Made by a program: the position numbers and the translations under genes
Part shown: positions 52,645 through 52,710 of the stretch, piece after piece
Position numbering within the stretch: the first letter of the stretch is position 1
Layout: every line of letters begins with the position of its first letter
Source of the DNA: Acidimicrobiaceae bacterium
Lineage (GTDB): Bacteria; Actinomycetota; Acidimicrobiia; Acidimicrobiales; RAAP-2
Assembly (NCBI GenBank): GCA_003132165.1
Contig: PKWW01000069.1
Coordinates: 1-52,710 of the forward strand
Reading direction: 5' to 3'
DNA: 52,710 nt
Notes under the pieces: model-generated
What the model was told of the DNA's origin: nothing
Databases searched by the model: none
The model's input: only the letters and a program-made list of their open reading frames with translations

Positions 52645-52710
52645 GATTTCTCTTTCGACTGGGTTGTCTAATTCCTGACCAACCCCGTCAACTTTAGCGT
52701 TCTCCACCGA

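Overview
The window is 52.7 kb of GC-rich, tightly packed chromosome from an actinomycete-like (Actinomycetota) bacterium. The evidence is SepF and DivIVA division genes beside ftsZ without ftsA, a CysO/CysM-type sulfur-carrier pair, a DUF3040 membrane protein, a meso-diaminopimelate-type MurE, frequent GTG starts and many 1- or 4-base stop/start overlaps. A deep-branching class such as Acidimicrobiia is my best guess. That is an inference from gene content and order, not a database result. Almost everything is ordinary housekeeping chromosome; the one mobile element is a decayed IS200/IS605 unit.

Region 1 (1-1468): an Rrf2 regulator and a sigma-70 family factor on the plus strand, the latter behind a clear promoter. 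Region 2 (1465-19322, minus strand): the division and cell wall (dcw) cluster. It reads, in transcription order, MraZ operator, mraZ, rsmH, ftsL-like, ftsI, murE, mraY, ftsW, murG, murC, murB, ftsQ, then a separate promoter, ftsZ, yggS-type, sepF, yggT, divIVA-like, a histone-H1-like/DksA fusion, lspA and rluD. murF, murD and ftsA are not in it. Most neighbours overlap by GTGA or ATGA, so the cluster should be translationally coupled.

Region 3 (19414-22101, minus): DUF3040, ROK kinase, an 84-residue unknown protein, HNH endonuclease and a lipoate-ligase-family protein, also coupled. Region 4 (22210-30076): low-molecular-weight phosphatase, drug exporter, NhaA, nitronate monooxygenase, MsrA, Fur-family regulator, a two-gene ABC exporter and a nitroreductase. 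Region 5 (30082-36533, minus): a polar amino-acid ABC importer coupled to a class III CoA-transferase, then a sulfatase and an esterase that overlap.

Region 6 (36660-38994): an IS200/IS605 element with an apparently intact tnpB, a frameshifted tnpA and matching terminal hairpins, then about 420 bases with no convincing gene, a very strong hairpin and tRNA-Gly. Region 7 (39056-46939): dUTPase, oligoribonuclease, acyl-CoA synthetase, aldo/keto reductase, 1-Cys peroxiredoxin, a HAD phosphatase, and a clpP-coupled ABC exporter of the surface-polysaccharide type. Region 8 (47002-52644): tRNA-Leu, a DEAD-box helicase fused to a cold-shock domain, FKBP isomerase, a LON-domain protein, RdgB, RNase PH, CysM-like synthase and a CysO-like sulfur carrier with a two-residue extension after its Gly-Gly.

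The most interesting items are the intact TnpB stranded beside a broken TnpA, the helicase/cold-shock fusion with its arginine-rich repeat linker, the H1-like/DksA fusion, the CysO-like protein ending in GGAA, the five-repeat MraZ operator, and two small genes that are easy to miss.
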